Shown: one piece after another, positions 20,623 to 22,772 of the stretch
How the letters are laid out: every line of letters starts with the position of its first letter
Numbering within the stretch: position 1 is the first letter of the stretch
From: Gnetum montanum
Lineage: Eukaryota > Streptophyta > Gnetopsida > Gnetales > Gnetaceae
Reading direction: 5' to 3'
Assembly (NCBI GenBank): GCA_015680685.1
Contig: MNCI01028339.1
Coordinates: 615,696 to 638,467 of the forward strand
Length of the DNA: 22,772 bases
Position numbers and translations under genes: made by a program
Notes under the pieces: generated by a model
What the model was told of the DNA's origin: nothing
Database searches by the model: none
The model's input: only the letters and a program-made list of their open reading frames with translations

Positions 20623-20630
20623 TATAAATA
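20623..20630 (+). promoter_or_regulatory. TATA box of element C LTR
   Basis: TATAAATA in the context CCCTATAAATACCCC is a canonical plant TATA box. Transcription would be expected to begin about 30 bases downstream, near 20655, at the start of a purine-rich block. Confidence 0.75.
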
Positions 20631-20650
20631 CCCCATCAATTCACACAAAT

Positions 20651-20757
20651 TGGAGGGGGCAAGGACGAGGGGGAAAGGACGAAGAGGCAAGGACGAAGAG
20701 GCAAGAGAAGCAAAGCAAAAGTAGCAAGAGAGAAGGGAGAGGAAGAGGCAAAGATTG
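20651..20757 (+). repeat. Purine-rich block with 15-bp repeats
   Basis: Almost every base is A or G. GGACGAAGAGGCAA is repeated directly with a 15-bp period near 20675-20705, with looser copies around it. It lies just after the expected transcription start, so it would form the R or early U5 part of the transcript. Confidence 0.6.
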
Positions 20758-21290
20758 GAAATTCTGAAGGAGGATAGAAATTGCAATCCTTGGGCGCTCG
20801 GCACATCCGATTTTTTGCTTCCAAGTTCTTCCCACATCGTCGCATCATTGTGTCACATCTTTCCGGGGCTAGGTGTTTGACTTGCCATTCACACTTGTGC
20901 AACTACGCTTTGACTGGTTCACATTTTCTTAAAAACAATATAATACAATTTCATTATTGCCTCCCATGTACATTGTTTAGTTCTGTTTATGCTTTACAAA
21001 TATAACTTTGTTTATGCTTTATTCATACTTCAGTACACTTTATTTACATTTCGTATCGTTGTCTACATTTCGTTTACATACCTGTTTACGATAACCGTAG
21101 CGCTAGTTGTAGCTTATGCTCGGGGAGGTCCTTTGTTGATTTGCGTGCAAACCATCCAAGGCACTCTGCCTTCATTCCCTTTTCTAGTTTGCCCTCAAGT
21201 GAAGGCAGGGTCAGCTGTGGCTACCCAACGATCTCTCGGTGTTTGTTTCCCTTCCAGTCTTACACCGACGATTTAGGTAAGTACAATTTT

Positions 21291-21307
21291 TGGTGCTAGA
21301 AGGAGGG
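21291..21307 (+). other. Primer-binding-site-like motif of element C
   Basis: TGGTGCTAGAAGGAGGG follows the LTR end after five bases and is identical to the motif at 3951-3967. The TGG start fits pairing with a tRNA CCA end. Confidence 0.75.
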
Positions 21308-21473
21308 CCTCTTTCTTGTTATTGATTAAAAACCTCACTATCTATCAAAACTCATCCATCTTGCCCATTTGAGTCTCTTCATCCCTGTTGATCACACTAA
21401 GCTTGTGTCACCCCACACTACAACTGCTTACGATCCAACTCTATTCATCTATCCCAGTCCATTCACATTTACC

Positions 21474-22772
21474 ATGGAATCTTCCCAAGTCAACCCGGTA
21501 ACACTACCAATTACTTCAAACCCTGTGACTACTATGGAATCTATAACTGTTATTGAATACATAAATCCTCAAGGCCCTACATGCCAATCCCTCAAGCTAC
21601 AAGGCAAAGGCCCTATTTACGCAACTCTTACACCCGAACAATATAATTTTATCTATGTTAAGATCCAAGCCAACCTACCCATTGATCGTATAGAGAGGGA
21701 AGCTAAGCAAGAATATGAATTCATCCATAAAGAAGGATGTGAGTTTATCCCTTCAGCTTTTGACATAATCCCACTATCTGAAAACCATCATAAACTCATA
21801 TCCCAACTTCTTATGACTAGAATTCAAACCTTACAACTACCTCCCATAGAGCCTAAAGACAAAGAAGATGACTTTGCAGCCCAATCTGAACATGGAGAAT
21901 CATACCATACTGTTAGCCCCCATACCCATACACACCTATTATCCCATCCTTTCCTAGAAGAAACTATGTTTCCTTCTTCATCCACGAACATTCAAGCACC
22001 TATTTCCCATTCAATTCCTATCTTCTCCATGCTCAATAACATTCACTCTGATGCATCCACTTCCATCATTCCTCCACCAGTGCAATCCCAACAACTCCCC
22101 CAAACCAACGCAGGGTCAATCCTCCAACCTCAAGTAATTGGAATACTGTCAGTCATACCAGCTTCCACATCCATCCATTACATACCCCAGATACAAATTC
22201 ATAGGGCACCATTGATTACTCCTACCCAACATGTTCAAGGTGTTGCCTCACAACATGTGGCTGGGCAATGGGTTCCACCAGTAGTCTCAGTCCTAAATAC
22301 CATCCCACCACAACAAATGTTAGCCCAACAACCTGCTTTTTCACAAACAATGCAATAGTTAAACCATTATCATCCACAATCAACTCAATCCATTGGTTTT
22401 CCTACCGCCCAAGAATGGGCAGACACACAAGAAATGATGCACTCGTTGGTAGAAGAATTAAAATGCCTTAAAACTTTCAACAATGAGAAAGTCAAGGTAC
22501 TAGATTTCTATCAAGATGACCCAATTGACCCCTCAGTTCCACCCATGACCTTGCCAAAAGGAGTCTCATTACCTCAACTGACCAAGTACAATGGAGAAGG
22601 GGATCCAAATGCCCACCTAGTAACATTTAGAACTGAAAGCCTTTTACTTCAAGCATGGCCCCATGTAATCTTGCGAGTGTTTGCAATGTCCTTAACTGGA
22701 AAAGCCTTAGACTGGTACTGGTCTTTATCCCGTAGCTCCATATCTTCTTTAGAGAGTTTGTTGCATCAATTT
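21474..22772 (+). pseudogene. Element C gag, partial at window end, one internal TAG
   Basis: This gene encodes the retrotransposon capsid protein. The chosen start is the ATG at 21474, in the context ACCATGG (strong plant context), and matches the start of the element B gag. The frame is open upstream to about 21369 but has no earlier ATG. Residues 1-294 form a Pro/Gln/Ser-rich N-terminal domain (QYNFIYVKIQANLP at about 50-65). A TAG stands at 22356-22358, after which the same frame stays open to the window end (138 codons). That part includes the capsid core, LTKYNGEGDPNAHL, then LLLQAWPHVILRVF and GKALDWYW (Retrotrans_gag). The stop sits where CAG would fit. With only one lesion seen, this is the youngest copy. 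The nucleocapsid and pol parts lie beyond the window. Confidence 0.85.

Larger units (their letters stand above)
20443..21285 (+). mobile_element. Element C 5' LTR (843 bp)
   Basis: The LTR starts TGTTAGGGATGG and ends GTACA, with TG...CA termini, five bases before the PBS-like motif. It contains a TATA box, a purine-rich transcribed region and a 3' end homologous to 3800-3940. CpG dinucleotides are well kept compared with elements A and B. The 3' LTR and the target-site duplication lie outside the window. The open frames inside it on both strands have no recognisable product. Confidence 0.8.

Noticed and set aside
20622-20902. Minus-strand open frames in the element C LTR
   Set aside because: They are complements of the purine-rich repeat block (Leu/Ser/Pro-rich translations) and overlap the LTR promoter.

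Overview
The window reads as heterochromatic plant nuclear DNA, most likely from a large, repeat-rich gymnosperm-type genome. The sequence itself shows long AT-rich stretches, remnants of Ty3/gypsy LTR retrotransposons at several stages of decay, U-rich GT-AG introns and fragments of plant-specific gene families (a VQ-motif protein and an LRR receptor kinase). The species assignment is inference. No intact host gene, tRNA, rRNA or CRISPR array is visible.

Layout on the + strand: (1) 458-2440 is a decayed gag of element A. It is followed by a polypurine tract (2771-2787) and an LTR-like segment (2788-3940). (2) A primer-binding-site-like motif (3951-3967) and a long repeat-bearing leader open element B, whose gag-protease pseudogene runs 4980-8672 and has no recognisable reverse transcriptase or integrase after it. 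(3) A 29-bp minisatellite (8889-9090) follows. (4) On the minus strand, 13102 down to 9396, lies a long multi-exon pseudogene with six short GT-AG introns. Its product is not recognised. (5) 13400-19270 is dominated by three degenerate tandem-repeat families with periods of about 182-190 bp. The largest has a dimeric (about 385 bp) higher-order structure and a CATGCTAGG/CCTAGCATG hairpin. (6) This array is split at 15764-17563 by element D, a remnant of RNase H end, chromodomain, polypurine tract and an LTR made largely of about 90-bp hairpin repeats. (7) 19404-20360 is CpG-rich and carries fragments of a VQ-motif gene and of an LRR receptor kinase. (8) 20443 to the end is a younger element C of the same family as A and B: a full LTR with TATA box, the same PBS-like motif, and a gag running out of the window with one internal TAG.

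The sequences do not form a working pathway. They are layers of insertion and decay. Elements A, B and C share gag architecture, and B and C share the PBS-like motif and LTR 3' end, so one family has colonised the locus at least three times. Stop codons in all decayed frames are mostly TAG/TAA/TGA where CAG/CAA/CGA would be expected, pointing to C-to-T decay of methylated cytosines. The most novel candidate is the antisense, intron-bearing frame at 9396-13102, which lies between the gag-protease end of element B and the satellite-like arrays.
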